64,000 nt of DNA, from NCBI RefSeq assembly GCF_000238295.3, contig NZ_AHCD03000044.1, positions 1 to 64,000 of the forward strand. Direction: 5' to 3'. The position numbers were made by a program, and so were the translations under genes. Under the pieces are notes generated by a model. That model had not been told where the DNA came from. It saw only the letters and a program-made list of their open reading frames with translations, and did not search any database. Below are positions 27,623 through 36,576 of the stretch, piece by piece (the stretch's first letter is position 1; each line of letters opens with the position of its first letter). Source of the stretch: Pseudoalteromonas rubra (GTDB lineage: Bacteria > Pseudomonadota > Gammaproteobacteria > Enterobacterales > Alteromonadaceae).

Positions 27623-30100
27623 ATGGCTGAGCGCAGCGTTTCAGTGCAGGGCAGTGCCAATCAGAGCATTATTATTAGTGGTGATCATAATCAGGTGGGA
27701 GGTGCGGTGGAATTTCGCATTCCGCTGGTGCGCCATCATACCCCTGCCCGGCGGCGTCGAGGTTCGCAAACCCCACCGAATGTGCTGGATATTCTCAGCG
27801 CGCACAACAAAGCATTGAAATTGCTGGGCCGGGGGCACGAGCTAAAGTTACTCAATGAATGGCTAAGTGACGACAGGGATATTTCCGTCTTTGCCATCAC
27901 TGCCTCTGCAGGCAGTGGCAAAACGCGACTGGCCATTGAGCTGTGCGAGCAGGCAGAGCAGCAACCGGGTTGGGCTGCGGGTTTTGTACGTAGCGACGAC
28001 TTGGCACAGCTGGCGCATGCCTTTAAATTTGCCCAGGCAAACTGGTCTCATTCTTTATTGCTGGTGGTTGATTACGCCGGCGCCAATGCTAAGGCACTAG
28101 CGCAATGGCTGGATGCCCTGTCTCAGCTCGACGAGCTGGTCGATGGCATCCGGGTGCGTATCTTGCTGCTGGAGCGCGAAGCCAGTAAAGAGGCTGGCTG
28201 GTGGCACACGCTAACGGGCTCTGCGTTAGGTAGCGACCAGGCGCGACTTGACCTGTTTACCCAGTTTGAGCCCTATGCGCTGGCTGGGCTGAGTGATATC
28301 TCATTACGGCGAGCAGTATTGTGTGCTGCGCTGAATGCTGCGCAAGCGCTGGTGCCGCACCCTCAAACTAGTACAATCCCCGAGGTCGGTGAACAAGCCG
28401 ACTTTGATACTGCGCTGGCCGACCCGCAATTTGGTAATCCACTGGCGCTGGTTATGGCCGGTATTCTGTGTCGGGACATGTTGCCGCGCGCGGCCTTATC
28501 ATTACATTATCTGGCTGCGGCCGAAAAACTGGCGCAGCGAGAAATCGACCGCTTTTACAAATGTTTTGGCGAAGGGGGCGATGCCATTAAGCTGGCTCAT
28601 TGCCTGTGCTTTCATTTACTGTGTGGCGGGCTCCGTATTGCCGATATGCGCCAGACGCTCAGCGCTGAGCTGGTAGCCATGGGCTGGCATAGTCCAAGCC
28701 TGGATAAAGAACTGCAGGCATTGCAGCAAGCGTTTCCGCCAACGGATGACGGGGGCGAATCAGTCAGGCTGTCAACCACTCAGCCAGATCTGATTGCCGA
28801 GGCTATGTGTATACAGCTGCTGCAAAGTGATCAGGAGCGTAACTTAAAAGCGCCTGCAATTTTGGCCCGGACCCTTGAATATGGTCTAGAGCATGCGGCT
28901 GCAGCGCTAGTTCGTCTGCTACAGGACTTTGCCTGCCCGGTTAGCCAGCCAGACGCAAAACAGGCTCAGTTGTTGCTGTGGGCAGATGAGTTGATAGATG
29001 CTAATCAACATAACCCGTTATTGTTGGCATTACTTGACGGTGCTATCCCACTTAGCTCCCTGACGTTAGCTGAGTTGGCTTGTAAACTAGCTAACTTACT
29101 ATACCTGCATGCAGAGAAACAGACACAAACGCCAATGTCTGAACAAGATATCGCCAGATTGGCTAAATCAATAAATAACTTTGCCAATCGACTAAGCGTT
29201 CTTGGTCAGCGTGAAAGTGCCTTAGCATTCGTGCTGAAAGCTGTAGAGCTAAGGAGAAAGTTGGCCAAGAGAAGGCCTGAACGCTTTTTGCCTGATTTGG
29301 CGATGTCCTTGAATAGTCTGGCTAATCGACAGGGTGAACTGGGCGCTCATGAAGCTGCTTTAGCTAGTGCTCTTGAAGCTCTTGAATTTAGAAGGGAGCT
29401 TGCTCAAATCAATCCGGATAATTTTCTACCCGACTTGGCAACATCGTTGAATAACATTGCTAACCAACAAGGTGAACTAGGCCTGCGTGAGGCTGCCCTA
29501 TCAAATGCGCTTGAAGCCGTTGAGCATAGAAGAGAGCTTGTGAAAGTCAATCCAGAAGCTTTTTTGCCTGACCTGGCAATATCCCTCAATAATCTTGCTA
29601 ACCGACAAAATGAACTCGGTGATAGTAAAGCTGCCCTATCAAATGCGCTTGAAGCAGTTGAATATAGGAGAAAACTGGCTCAAATGCACCCTGATGTCTA
29701 TCTGCCTGATTTGGCTATATCACTTAACAATCTTGCCAATATCCAAAGTGATCAAGAGCAGCGAGAAGCTGCTCTGTCAAACGCACTTGAAGCTGTGAAA
29801 CACTTTCGGGCACTGGCTCTGGCAAGCCCGGATGCGTTTGTGCCAGATCTTGCCATGTCGTTGAATAATCTTGCTAACCGACAGAGTGATTTAGGGCTTT
29901 ACACACCAGCCCTTTCCAGTGGATTTGAGGCAATACAGATGTTATTTCCCTATTTTATAAAATGGCCACAAGCATATAAAACATGGATGAAGGTGATGTT
30001 GCGTAATTACCGAGTTGCTTGTGAAGCGTTAGCGCAAATACCAGATAGTGAACTGATCCATTCAATCGTCGAAAAACTCAATGAATTAGAACAGGAGTAA
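27623..30100 (+). CDS. STAND-type P-loop NTPase with tandem TPR repeats
   Basis: Predicted 825-residue cytoplasmic sensor NTPase. Residues 5-24 form the motif VSVQGSANQSIIISGDHNQ, repeated in the small protein that follows. Walker A is ASAGSGKT (94-101), Walker B LLLVVDYAG with D150. A helical middle region leads to six 46-residue TPR-like repeats (about 525-800; e.g. ALSNALEAVEHRRELV...FLPDLAISLNNLAN). STAND proteins act as ligand-triggered switches, many in antiviral defence. ATG 27623 has GGGAG 7 nt upstream and parallels the start of the small gene. The repeat half appears more AT-rich than the front half. Role in this locus is inferred. Confidence 0.82.
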   Translation: MAERSVSVQGSANQSIIISGDHNQVGGAVEFRIPLVRHHTPARRRRGSQTPPNVLDILSAHNKALKLLGRGHELKLLNEWLSDDRDISVFAITASAGSGKTRLAIELCEQAEQQPGWAAGFVRSDDLAQLAHAFKFAQANWSHSLLLVVDYAGANAKALAQWLDALSQLDELVDGIRVRILLLEREASKEAGWWHTLTGSALGSDQARLDLFTQFEPYALAGLSDISLRRAVLCAALNAAQALVPHPQTSTIPEVGEQADFDTALADPQFGNPLALVMAGILCRDMLPRAALSLHYLAAAEKLAQREIDRFYKCFGEGGDAIKLAHCLCFHLLCGGLRIADMRQTLSAELVAMGWHSPSLDKELQALQQAFPPTDDGGESVRLSTTQPDLIAEAMCIQLLQSDQERNLKAPAILARTLEYGLEHAAAALVRLLQDFACPVSQPDAKQAQLLLWADELIDANQHNPLLLALLDGAIPLSSLTLAELACKLANLLYLHAEKQTQTPMSEQDIARLAKSINNFANRLSVLGQRESALAFVLKAVELRRKLAKRRPERFLPDLAMSLNSLANRQGELGAHEAALASALEALEFRRELAQINPDNFLPDLATSLNNIANQQGELGLREAALSNALEAVEHRRELVKVNPEAFLPDLAISLNNLANRQNELGDSKAALSNALEAVEYRRKLAQMHPDVYLPDLAISLNNLANIQSDQEQREAALSNALEAVKHFRALALASPDAFVPDLAMSLNNLANRQSDLGLYTPALSSGFEAIQMLFPYFIKWPQAYKTWMKVMLRNYRVACEALAQIPDSELIHSIVEKLNELEQE

Positions 30101-30105
30101 CTCCA

Positions 30106-30510
30106 ATGTCAGACAGGACAATAAAGGTGGGTGGCAATGCCAATGGCGCGGTGATAAACACAGGTGATCATAATCAGATTTATGCCGCTCCCAACATCAC
30201 CATGCCTGAGCCTCAGACGGTGGATATTCAGCAGGCGCTGAGTAAGTTAACCACAGCGTTGGGTGAGCTTGGCATTGCGCAGCCGCGCAAGCTGAATAAT
30301 GCGTTGGAGGAGGCACAAGAAGAAATCGAACAGGCGCAGCCGGATAAGGCTGAGGTAGCAGAGTCGCTGGCCCGTGCGGCTAAAATAGCCAAAGAGGCTG
30401 AAAGCTTTGCCAGCCATAGTGAAAAGCTGGTCGAGCGTTTTACTCCGGTGCTGGGCTGGTTAGGTCCACATGCCACCCGGGTGGCCGAGGCACTGGGCGT
30501 GGCAATTTAG
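30106..30510 (+). CDS. Small coiled-coil partner of the STAND protein
   Basis: 134 residues. Residues 4-24 (TIKVGGNANGAVINTGDHNQ) repeat the N-terminal motif of the STAND protein. A helical, charge-rich segment with coiled-coil character (about 45-110, LNNALEEAQEEIEQAQ...) and a short hydrophobic C terminus (TPVLGWLGP) follow. It starts 5 bp after the STAND stop codon, and its RBS GGAG overlaps that gene end, so translation is coupled. The shared motif suggests the two proteins bind the same partner or each other. No named family is claimed. Confidence 0.75.
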   Translation: MSDRTIKVGGNANGAVINTGDHNQIYAAPNITMPEPQTVDIQQALSKLTTALGELGIAQPRKLNNALEEAQEEIEQAQPDKAEVAESLARAAKIAKEAESFASHSEKLVERFTPVLGWLGPHATRVAEALGVAI

Positions 30511-30528
30511 ATAATCTCTTACAGCACA

Positions 30529-30554
30529 CAAAAAAGCCGCCCTTGCGGGCGGCT
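30529..30554 (-). terminator. Intrinsic terminator of hsp20
   Basis: On the minus strand AGCCGCCC-GCAA-GGGCGGCT is followed by a T run. The corresponding hairpin in the left repeat (24903-24922) has one mismatch in the stem. Confidence 0.88.
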
Positions 30555-30615
30555 GGTGGAAATTCAACAATGTAATACAAGGAAAAGGGAGTGAGTAGTT
30601 ACTACTCTTAAGGCA

Positions 30616-31062
30616 TCAGCCTTCAATCAGCTTACCGGTACCAATTTCAATTTTTCTTGGCTTCAACGCTTCCGGTACTTCGCGCTCCAGGTCAATCAGT
30701 AACAGGCCGTTTTCAAGCGAAGCGCCAATCACTTTTACATGGTCGCCCAGCTGGAATTTGCGCTCAAAGTTGCGCTCGGCAATGCCCTGGTGAATAAACT
30801 TTCGGTCGGTTTTGTCTTCTTTATTTTGCTTCTCGCCTTTGACGCTCAGCGTGTTGTTTTCCGACTCCAGCGACAACTCCTGCTCCGTAAAGCCGGCCAC
30901 CGCCATGGTAATTTGGTATTTGTCTTCAGCTAAGGCTTCGATGTTGTACGGCGGGTAGCTGGGCTGTTTTTCGCTGCTGCGCTGCGCTGCATCCATCATA
31001 GATGCAAGGTGGTCAAAGCCGATGAATGAACGGTAAAGGGGTGATAAATCTACTGTACGCAT
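30616..31062 (-). CDS. Small heat-shock protein, Hsp20/alpha-crystallin family
   Basis: ATP-independent holdase chaperone of 148 residues, IbpA-like. The N-terminal arm MRTVDLSPLYRSFIGFDHLASMMD is typical of IbpA/B. The alpha-crystallin domain (about 37-130) includes YQITMAVAGFTEQELSLESENNTLSVKG (family pattern), and the C-terminal I-x-I motif lies in RKIEIGTG. It binds unfolding proteins for later refolding by DnaK/ClpB. The upstream region is conserved in the duplicated copy. It is the only functional copy here; the left copy is frameshifted. Confidence 0.95.
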   Translation of the reverse strand: MRTVDLSPLYRSFIGFDHLASMMDAAQRSSEKQPSYPPYNIEALAEDKYQITMAVAGFTEQELSLESENNTLSVKGEKQNKEDKTDRKFIHQGIAERNFERKFQLGDHVKVIGASLENGLLLIDLEREVPEALKPRKIEIGTGKLIEG

Positions 31063-31320
31063 AATCGTATCCTCATAAAGCGATAATTAAGCCATTTACT
31101 CTTTGCAATAAACCAGTAAATAGCGGGTTTTTAACTCTAATATTACTTAAATAAAGACTTTTAAAACAAAATCTTAGTTTGGTTTTGGACCCTGTCGGCG
31201 TCCTCACAAATCTATCTATGGCCGGGGCAAACGCTTTTCAAGCAAGTTTTTTGAATAAAGTTTGAGATTTCTTTTATGTTTTTGATATTTAATGGCTTTT
31301 ATTCTTGGTTGGTAAGGCTA

Positions 31321-31363
31321 AAAAGTGGCACGGATGCGCCCTGATAACGCAAAAGTGCCACTT
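31321..31363 (-). terminator. Intrinsic terminator of the phoD-like gene
   Basis: AAGTGGCAC (31323-31331) pairs with GTGCCACTT (31355-31363); reading the minus strand, the stem ends in a T run. It lies just beyond the phosphatase stop codon at 31374. The rest of 31063-31373 is the duplicated hsp20 upstream region. Confidence 0.75.
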
Positions 31364-31373
31364 GTATTTGTTA

Positions 31374-32951
31374 TTAAACCAGTTTGGCTTTGCCTGCCTT
31401 GACGGTATAACGTTTGCCAATATGTGACTGGTCATTCTTAAAGCCGACAAACGGCACATGGTGCCAGCTGGCATTCAGCTCGTCCTGAGTGATGTCCAGG
31501 GTTACAAAACCGCGATTGGCGAGGTCGACATAACGGATGTGAGGATTCTCCGGGATCAGAATTTTACCAACATCACCAACCAACTGCTGCAAACCTGGTA
31601 CCGGGATCGACGGTGATGTCACCGAAGAAGTCACGATCTCTACTGCGATGGCCCCTTCATGAGTGAAGCGGTTGTATTCGTGCCAGTCATAGGGGTTTTT
31701 ACAGATGTTTGCGGCCCAGGAAGAATGTACATCACCGGTTAAAAACACCACGTTATCTATCTGGTTTTGTTCGATAAAGTCTAACAGGCGATGACGTGCG
31801 GCCGGATACCCGTCCCAGGCATCACCATTAATGGGTTTACCCAGCATCTGAATTTGCATCATCTGCACTTGCTGGCCCAATAACTTCCACTGCACGCCAT
31901 TTTGTTTAGCCTCAAACAGGTTGTCGTATAACCATTGCTCCTGCGCATAACCCAGTAAAGTTCGAGATTCATCCAGGCGAGCCGGATCTTTGATCTCAAC
32001 TTGCTGATCACGGCCGATCAGGCGGGTGTCGAGCATATTCAGATCCAGCAAAGATCCAAACTGGAAGCGGCGATAAGATCGTTCCCGGTTGTTATCGCTG
32101 GGTTCACGGATCGGCATCCACTCATAATAGGCTTTAATGGCGGCCGCTTTACGGGTTTGCCAGTCACCCTCACCGTCATTGTGGTTCTCTGCCCCGCCCG
32201 ACCAGGTATCGTTGGTGAATTCGTGGTCATCCCAGATACAGATCATCGGGTGAGTCTGATGTAGGGTTTGCAAGTCTTCGTCAGTTTTATAACAGGCATG
32301 ACGAACCCGGTAGTCATCCAGGGTCACCATTTCGTGGGCGGGCTGAACTTTACGATTCCATAGGAACGGGTTGCGATACACATCTTTGTTGCCGTATTCG
32401 TACAGGTAATCACCAAGGTGCAGCACCGCATCCAGATCATCAATTTCGGCGATACGTGCATACACGTTAAAGTAGCCGTAGCTAAAGTGCGAGCAGGACG
32501 TCATGGCCAGTTTTACCTGGCTGACATCATAGGCAGGCAGCGTCTTTGTACGGCCTGTTGGCGAGATAACTGGCTCATCCAATTCATCGATGATAAAGCG
32601 ATAAAAATATCGGGTATCAGGTGCCAGCCCGGTTGCATCGACCTTAACGGTAAAGTCGCGCTGTCCATCTGTGATCTCATAGCCCTCAGCAATCAGATGA
32701 GAAAACTGCGGATCTGCACTAACTTGCCAGAGTACTTTAACACTGAGTGTATTCATATCAACTCGCTGCTGCACTTCTGGTGGAATGGTAATGCGGGTCC
32801 ACAGGATCACCCGATCATCCAGTGGGTCGCCACTGGCAACGCCATGGCTGAACGGGCTCTGAGAAAAAGTACAGCCGCTCAGTCCTAAAGTAAGCGGGAC
32901 GGTTGACAGCATCAGGCTGGTTTTAAAGAAATCGCGACGGGATAGACTCAT
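31374..32951 (-). CDS. phoD: PhoD-like alkaline phosphatase / phosphodiesterase
   Basis: Exported metallo-phosphatase of 525 residues. The N terminus MSLSRRDFFKTSLMLSTV carries a twin-arginine motif, and LSGC at about 24-27 may be a lipobox, so it could be a Tat-exported lipoprotein. The PhoD core follows: a Fn3-like N domain, then LAMTSCSH, HLGDYLYEYG, CIWDDHEFTNDTW and FLTGDVHSSWAAN, which supply Fe/Ca ligands. PhoD enzymes release phosphate from mono- and diesters. The gene is divergent from the solute-binding gene at 33121. No clear Pho box was found. Confidence 0.93.
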   Translation of the reverse strand: MSLSRRDFFKTSLMLSTVPLTLGLSGCTFSQSPFSHGVASGDPLDDRVILWTRITIPPEVQQRVDMNTLSVKVLWQVSADPQFSHLIAEGYEITDGQRDFTVKVDATGLAPDTRYFYRFIIDELDEPVISPTGRTKTLPAYDVSQVKLAMTSCSHFSYGYFNVYARIAEIDDLDAVLHLGDYLYEYGNKDVYRNPFLWNRKVQPAHEMVTLDDYRVRHACYKTDEDLQTLHQTHPMICIWDDHEFTNDTWSGGAENHNDGEGDWQTRKAAAIKAYYEWMPIREPSDNNRERSYRRFQFGSLLDLNMLDTRLIGRDQQVEIKDPARLDESRTLLGYAQEQWLYDNLFEAKQNGVQWKLLGQQVQMMQIQMLGKPINGDAWDGYPAARHRLLDFIEQNQIDNVVFLTGDVHSSWAANICKNPYDWHEYNRFTHEGAIAVEIVTSSVTSPSIPVPGLQQLVGDVGKILIPENPHIRYVDLANRGFVTLDITQDELNASWHHVPFVGFKNDQSHIGKRYTVKAGKAKLV

Positions 32952-33120
32952 AAGTAAATACTCTAATTATCATTTTTGGGCCGTATTTAAACGTGTGTAT
33001 GTTAATTTTATATAACAAAAATATTACATTTAACCAATGAGGTGGCCAATCTGACATCTTTGATTTAAAACTGACGCGATAATGGCTATAACTAAAAGAT
33101 ACAGGTCGGAGAATAAGCAG

Positions 33121-33918
33121 GTGAGAGTGGTTGGTATCAGGTTGTATCTCAGAATATGGTGTTTTTTTATTGCCAGTGCTTTTTTTTACGGATCACAAGT
33201 CAGTGCACAGCAACCATGCACCGGCGAAGTTAAAATTGGCGTCGTCGCTGACTGGCCACCGCTGACAGCGGTAGATGAGCGCGGGGCGTACGGGTTAGAT
33301 GTGGAAATAGCCCGTAAGGTGTTCGCACAGCTGAATATGTGCCCACGATTTTTGCGCCTGCCAACCTCTGCCCGAAGTTTAGATCAGCTGGGTAAAGGGA
33401 CGGTCGATGTATTATTGATGGTCAGTTATGTTCAGGAACGTGCTGAATTGGGGGTGTTTTCAGCCCCCTATCGCTGGGAAAAAATGCGACTTTTTTCATT
33501 GCGCCAGCCGCGTATGGCCATAGATTTAAAAGCCTTGTTGCGGTTGGGCTATCGTATCGGCCTGAGCATAGGTTCTTATTATGGTGAGGAACTCAAAAAC
33601 CTTGCCGAAAACCCCAATTTTGGCCATCTATTGGTGGGCATTTCCGGCAGCCCCCAGCGTATTGAGATGTTGGCGAAAAAACGGGTCGATTTTATCATTG
33701 AAGACGAGATCCTCGGTCGTTTCATGGCGCGTAAGCTGGGCATTAAAAACTTTTATATTTGGGACTATCCAGTCCACAACAACCAGGTGCACTTTTTACT
33801 GCGAAAAGGGCTGTTCGATGCTGCACAACTGGCGCGTTTTAATGACACAATAGAGCGCCTTCGTCCAGATATCGATGAGTTGGTTGAGCGCTATACCCAT
33901 CACAGCGTGCCACGCTGA
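33121..33918 (+). CDS. Periplasmic solute-binding protein, family 3
   Basis: Amino-acid-type substrate-binding protein of about 265 residues. The signal peptide (VVGIRLYLRIWCFFIASAFF...VSA) is followed by the SBP_bac_3 fold: KIGVVADWPPLTAVDERGAYGLDVEIA and later RIGLSIGSYYGEELK. GTG 33121 is preferred, since GGAG lies 9 nt upstream and gives a compact signal peptide; ATG 33082 has no RBS. No ABC permease or ATPase is nearby, so it may act alone or as a sensor-type binding protein, as many marine orphan members do. Confidence 0.8.
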   Translation: MRVVGIRLYLRIWCFFIASAFFYGSQVSAQQPCTGEVKIGVVADWPPLTAVDERGAYGLDVEIARKVFAQLNMCPRFLRLPTSARSLDQLGKGTVDVLLMVSYVQERAELGVFSAPYRWEKMRLFSLRQPRMAIDLKALLRLGYRIGLSIGSYYGEELKNLAENPNFGHLLVGISGSPQRIEMLAKKRVDFIIEDEILGRFMARKLGIKNFYIWDYPVHNNQVHFLLRKGLFDAAQLARFNDTIERLRPDIDELVERYTHHSVPR

Positions 33919-34004
33919 GCAGTGTGAAATGCGGGGTAATATCAACACCGCTTTATTGTGGTCTACACTAAGGAAGCTAATGGAGCCGCAAACAAGGAAT
34001 AACC

Positions 34005-35456
34005 ATGCGCAAACACATGCTTCCTCTCGTTATTTTACTCTCTGGTTGCACGGGCACTGCCGACAGTGCAGCGAATGATCCGCTCGTCCATGCCGCTTAT
34101 ACCATGCTGGCCCCCGCACAGAATGGGGGTGTGCAAGTCTATGCCAGAGCCATTGTCGACGGCGCACATATCAATGATCAGCAATGTCCACAGTTAATAC
34201 ACGCGGGTGAACAGGCAATAAAAACCCGGGCCAGACAATTAAACCCGGATCCTGATAATTTTCCGGTCACAGTTTGTGAAGCCGTGATCCGCCCAGGTAT
34301 TCAATATCGCCTTTCTTATGGCGGGATTGAACTGGCTCCTGTTACTCTGGCACCTGAGCAAATTCAGGTATTTGGGGATTCCGGGTGTAAGAGTTCAGTA
34401 TGTGAAGGGGTCAGTGCTGCGCAACCTTTTGCTCAGCTGGCAGACCTGGGTGCCAAACAAAGCAAGCAGTTGATCCTGCATATGGGAGATTTTAATTATC
34501 GCGGTACGTCGGGCAGCATCAGTAAGGATATTTACGCTTATGATGCGGGCGATGGCGGCTACGGTGGTCCGTCATGTGGTCTAACAGAGACCTATTATTC
34601 GCAAAATGCCAGCGGGAGTCCAAAACCCGATACCTGGCAGAGCTGGCAGGCTGATTTGTTTGCGCCAGCGAAGTCTTTGCTGGCCAGCGCACCTTGGGTA
34701 TTTGCCCGCGGTAATCATGAGCTGTGCAGCCGTGCCGGTCCAGGCTGGTTTTATTTCCTGGGACCTGGCTCTGACCTACCAGGCGGGGTTGCACAGCAAT
34801 CATGCCCCTATCAGGGTGAATTCAGCCAGCCTCCCAGCGAAGCAAGCGACCACATTGTGATGCTAGACCCCTATTTGCTTGAACTGGAGTCTCTGGCATT
34901 GTGGGTGATGGATTCGGCCAATGCCTGCGATTCACGCTCGCCACAAACACTCACGCGCCAGTATCGTGACCAGTATGCTCAATTGCAGCGGCTGGCTTCT
35001 CGGGTAAAAACCCCGTTATGGATGATGACCCACAGGCCTCTGTGGGGACAAAGCGGACCGGTTGGTACACCTTCAATCACAGATATGCTGCAAACGGCGT
35101 TGAAGACGACTATGTCGCAACAGTTACCGTCTGAGGTCAGCTTGTCGTTGTCTGGTCATATGCATATTTATCAATCGCTGGCTTTTGCTAAGGGCAGTGA
35201 TCGTCCGCCTCAACTGGTGGTTGGCAACAGTGGTGTCAGCCTGAGTTCAACAGGTGCAAACAGTGGATTCAGTACTCAAATTGATGGCAAGCGCGCGCAA
35301 GGTAATACTCAGGGGGAATTTGGTTATATCTCCATTAAGCTGAAAAAAGACCACCAATGGCAGGGGCAGTTTTACAACACTCAGGGCCAGGTGTTCCTCG
35401 ATTGTGGTAGCAAGCAGGCTGAGCAAGGAAAAGCACTTTGCCAGATTGCACGGTGA
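34005..35456 (+). CDS. Calcineurin-like metallophosphoesterase lipoprotein
   Basis: Predicted lipoprotein of 483 residues: MRKHMLPLVILLSGC gives a short signal with lipobox Cys 15. The metallophosphoesterase core shows its motifs in order: VFGDSGC (about 123), LHMGDFNYRG (about 163), ARGNHELC (about 243), MMTHRPLWG (about 345) and LSGHMHIYQ (about 384). It should hydrolyse phosphate esters in the periplasm or at the cell surface. AAGGAA precedes ATG 34005. It lies beside PhoD and the solute-binding gene but is separately promoted. Two cysteine pairs in the middle may form disulfides. Confidence 0.88.
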   Translation: MRKHMLPLVILLSGCTGTADSAANDPLVHAAYTMLAPAQNGGVQVYARAIVDGAHINDQQCPQLIHAGEQAIKTRARQLNPDPDNFPVTVCEAVIRPGIQYRLSYGGIELAPVTLAPEQIQVFGDSGCKSSVCEGVSAAQPFAQLADLGAKQSKQLILHMGDFNYRGTSGSISKDIYAYDAGDGGYGGPSCGLTETYYSQNASGSPKPDTWQSWQADLFAPAKSLLASAPWVFARGNHELCSRAGPGWFYFLGPGSDLPGGVAQQSCPYQGEFSQPPSEASDHIVMLDPYLLELESLALWVMDSANACDSRSPQTLTRQYRDQYAQLQRLASRVKTPLWMMTHRPLWGQSGPVGTPSITDMLQTALKTTMSQQLPSEVSLSLSGHMHIYQSLAFAKGSDRPPQLVVGNSGVSLSSTGANSGFSTQIDGKRAQGNTQGEFGYISIKLKKDHQWQGQFYNTQGQVFLDCGSKQAEQGKALCQIAR

Positions 35457-35464
35457 GTGAACAG

Positions 35465-35491
35465 GTCGCCACCTGATGATTCGGTGGCGAC
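35465..35491. terminator. Hairpin between convergent genes
   Basis: Perfect 9-bp stem GTCGCCACC / GGTGGCGAC with a 9-nt loop between stop codons at 35456 (+) and 35503 (-). It is likely a shared terminator, though T tracts are poor. Confidence 0.6.
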
Positions 35492-35502
35492 AATTACCCT
35501 GT

Positions 35503-36576
35503 TTACCAGGTCAGCTGCCAGCTGAAATTCAGTCTGAGTGTCAGCGCCTTGTTGGGGTTGATGTGATCCAGTGCGGTGGTGACTGACCAGGCTTCACCCT
35601 GATAAGCCAGCTCGGGCGCCAGGTTGAGCGGGTCCAGCATCATACGCCAGTTCCCCAGTTGCATGCCCAGCTGTGCAAAGTGCTGGTCGCCCTGGCGACG
35701 TACACTGGCCAGGTAGCGGTAACCCAGGTATTGATATTGTCCTTGCAGGTAAACCTGGCTGGGTAAATCAAAGTCATGATTTTGAGCGGTTTCTCGGCCT
35801 TTTAATAGGGGCCGAAAACTACTAAAGCCCGCGTTGTCGACAAAACTGCCCTTGGTGTTGATGTCCGCTTCGGTAAAGCCTGCCTGGTCAAATTCAAATT
35901 GGTTATACAGATCGATCACCTTGCCTGAAAGCGCAAAGTGTTTTGTCACTTGCCAGTCGAAGTGCACATCCAGTGACAAACCCTCTCCGCGAGTGCGCCA
36001 GGCGTTGTCCGTGTTAGGGCGCTTTAAAAAGTTGTTATCGCTGTAAAACTCGCTAAATTGCAGCGCGCCGCGTAATTGCGCATTGTCGCTGCCTGAGAGT
36101 GCGCCACTTAGCTGCGAGTCTCTGAGGTAGTTGAGTTGCCAGTAGTTGGTCTGCACGGTGACTGTTAATGCATCAAAATGGTGCTGATAAGCCAGCCCAA
36201 GGCCTTTGCTGCGTGTTCCGGTCAGCGTTAGCCTGGCGTCGTAGCTGGTGAGAGGCTGATCATTTTGCTCCTGATAATAACCGAGCGCGGTGTGAGCATT
36301 GGTATCAATCAGGTAATCAACACGCTGCATCGTATGCAGTTGCCAGTTTGCCAGTGCAGTATGGCGATAGGCCACGCCAAAACGTGACTGAGAAAAGCCA
36401 AATGAGGCATCTGACTCAGGGCGCTGGTCCCATTTATCCCGGGCAATGTTTAATACTGGCGCAATATTCGTTTGGCTATTGCTGTCGAGATAAACTGTTA
36501 CTTCATGAGTGTTTGCCATTGTGCCGGTAGACACCAACAGACTGGCAGACAAACCTAAAAACCATTGTTTGTTCAT
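35503..36576 (-). CDS. Predicted outer-membrane beta-barrel protein
   Basis: 357 residues with a signal peptide (about 1-21, ending TMA-NTH) and alternating amphipathic strands rich in Tyr, Trp, Gln and Leu. It ends in LRLNFSWQLTW; the terminal aromatic is the usual signal for barrel assembly. The pattern suggests about 16 strands, but no named family was identified. It follows the large lipoprotein gene on the minus strand, with two hairpins in the 91-bp gap, so it may be co-transcribed and subject to attenuation. A surface complex with that lipoprotein is an inference. Confidence 0.7.
   Translation of the reverse strand: MNKQWFLGLSASLLVSTGTMANTHEVTVYLDSNSQTNIAPVLNIARDKWDQRPESDASFGFSQSRFGVAYRHTALANWQLHTMQRVDYLIDTNAHTALGYYQEQNDQPLTSYDARLTLTGTRSKGLGLAYQHHFDALTVTVQTNYWQLNYLRDSQLSGALSGSDNAQLRGALQFSEFYSDNNFLKRPNTDNAWRTRGEGLSLDVHFDWQVTKHFALSGKVIDLYNQFEFDQAGFTEADINTKGSFVDNAGFSSFRPLLKGRETAQNHDFDLPSQVYLQGQYQYLGYRYLASVRRQGDQHFAQLGMQLGNWRMMLDPLNLAPELAYQGEAWSVTTALDHINPNKALTLRLNFSWQLTW

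Larger units (their letters stand above)
30529..31305. repeat. Right copy of hsp20 direct repeat
   Basis: Partner of 24899-25675, same orientation, start-to-start distance about 5.63 kb. It carries the intact hsp20 gene. The 200 bp upstream of the gene match almost base for base, then diverge beyond about 31266. Confidence 0.85.

Noticed and set aside
33050..33080. CTGACAT / CTGACGC pair as a Pho box before the phosphatase region
   Set aside because: Spacing is about 18 bp rather than the 11 bp of Pho boxes, and the match is partial.
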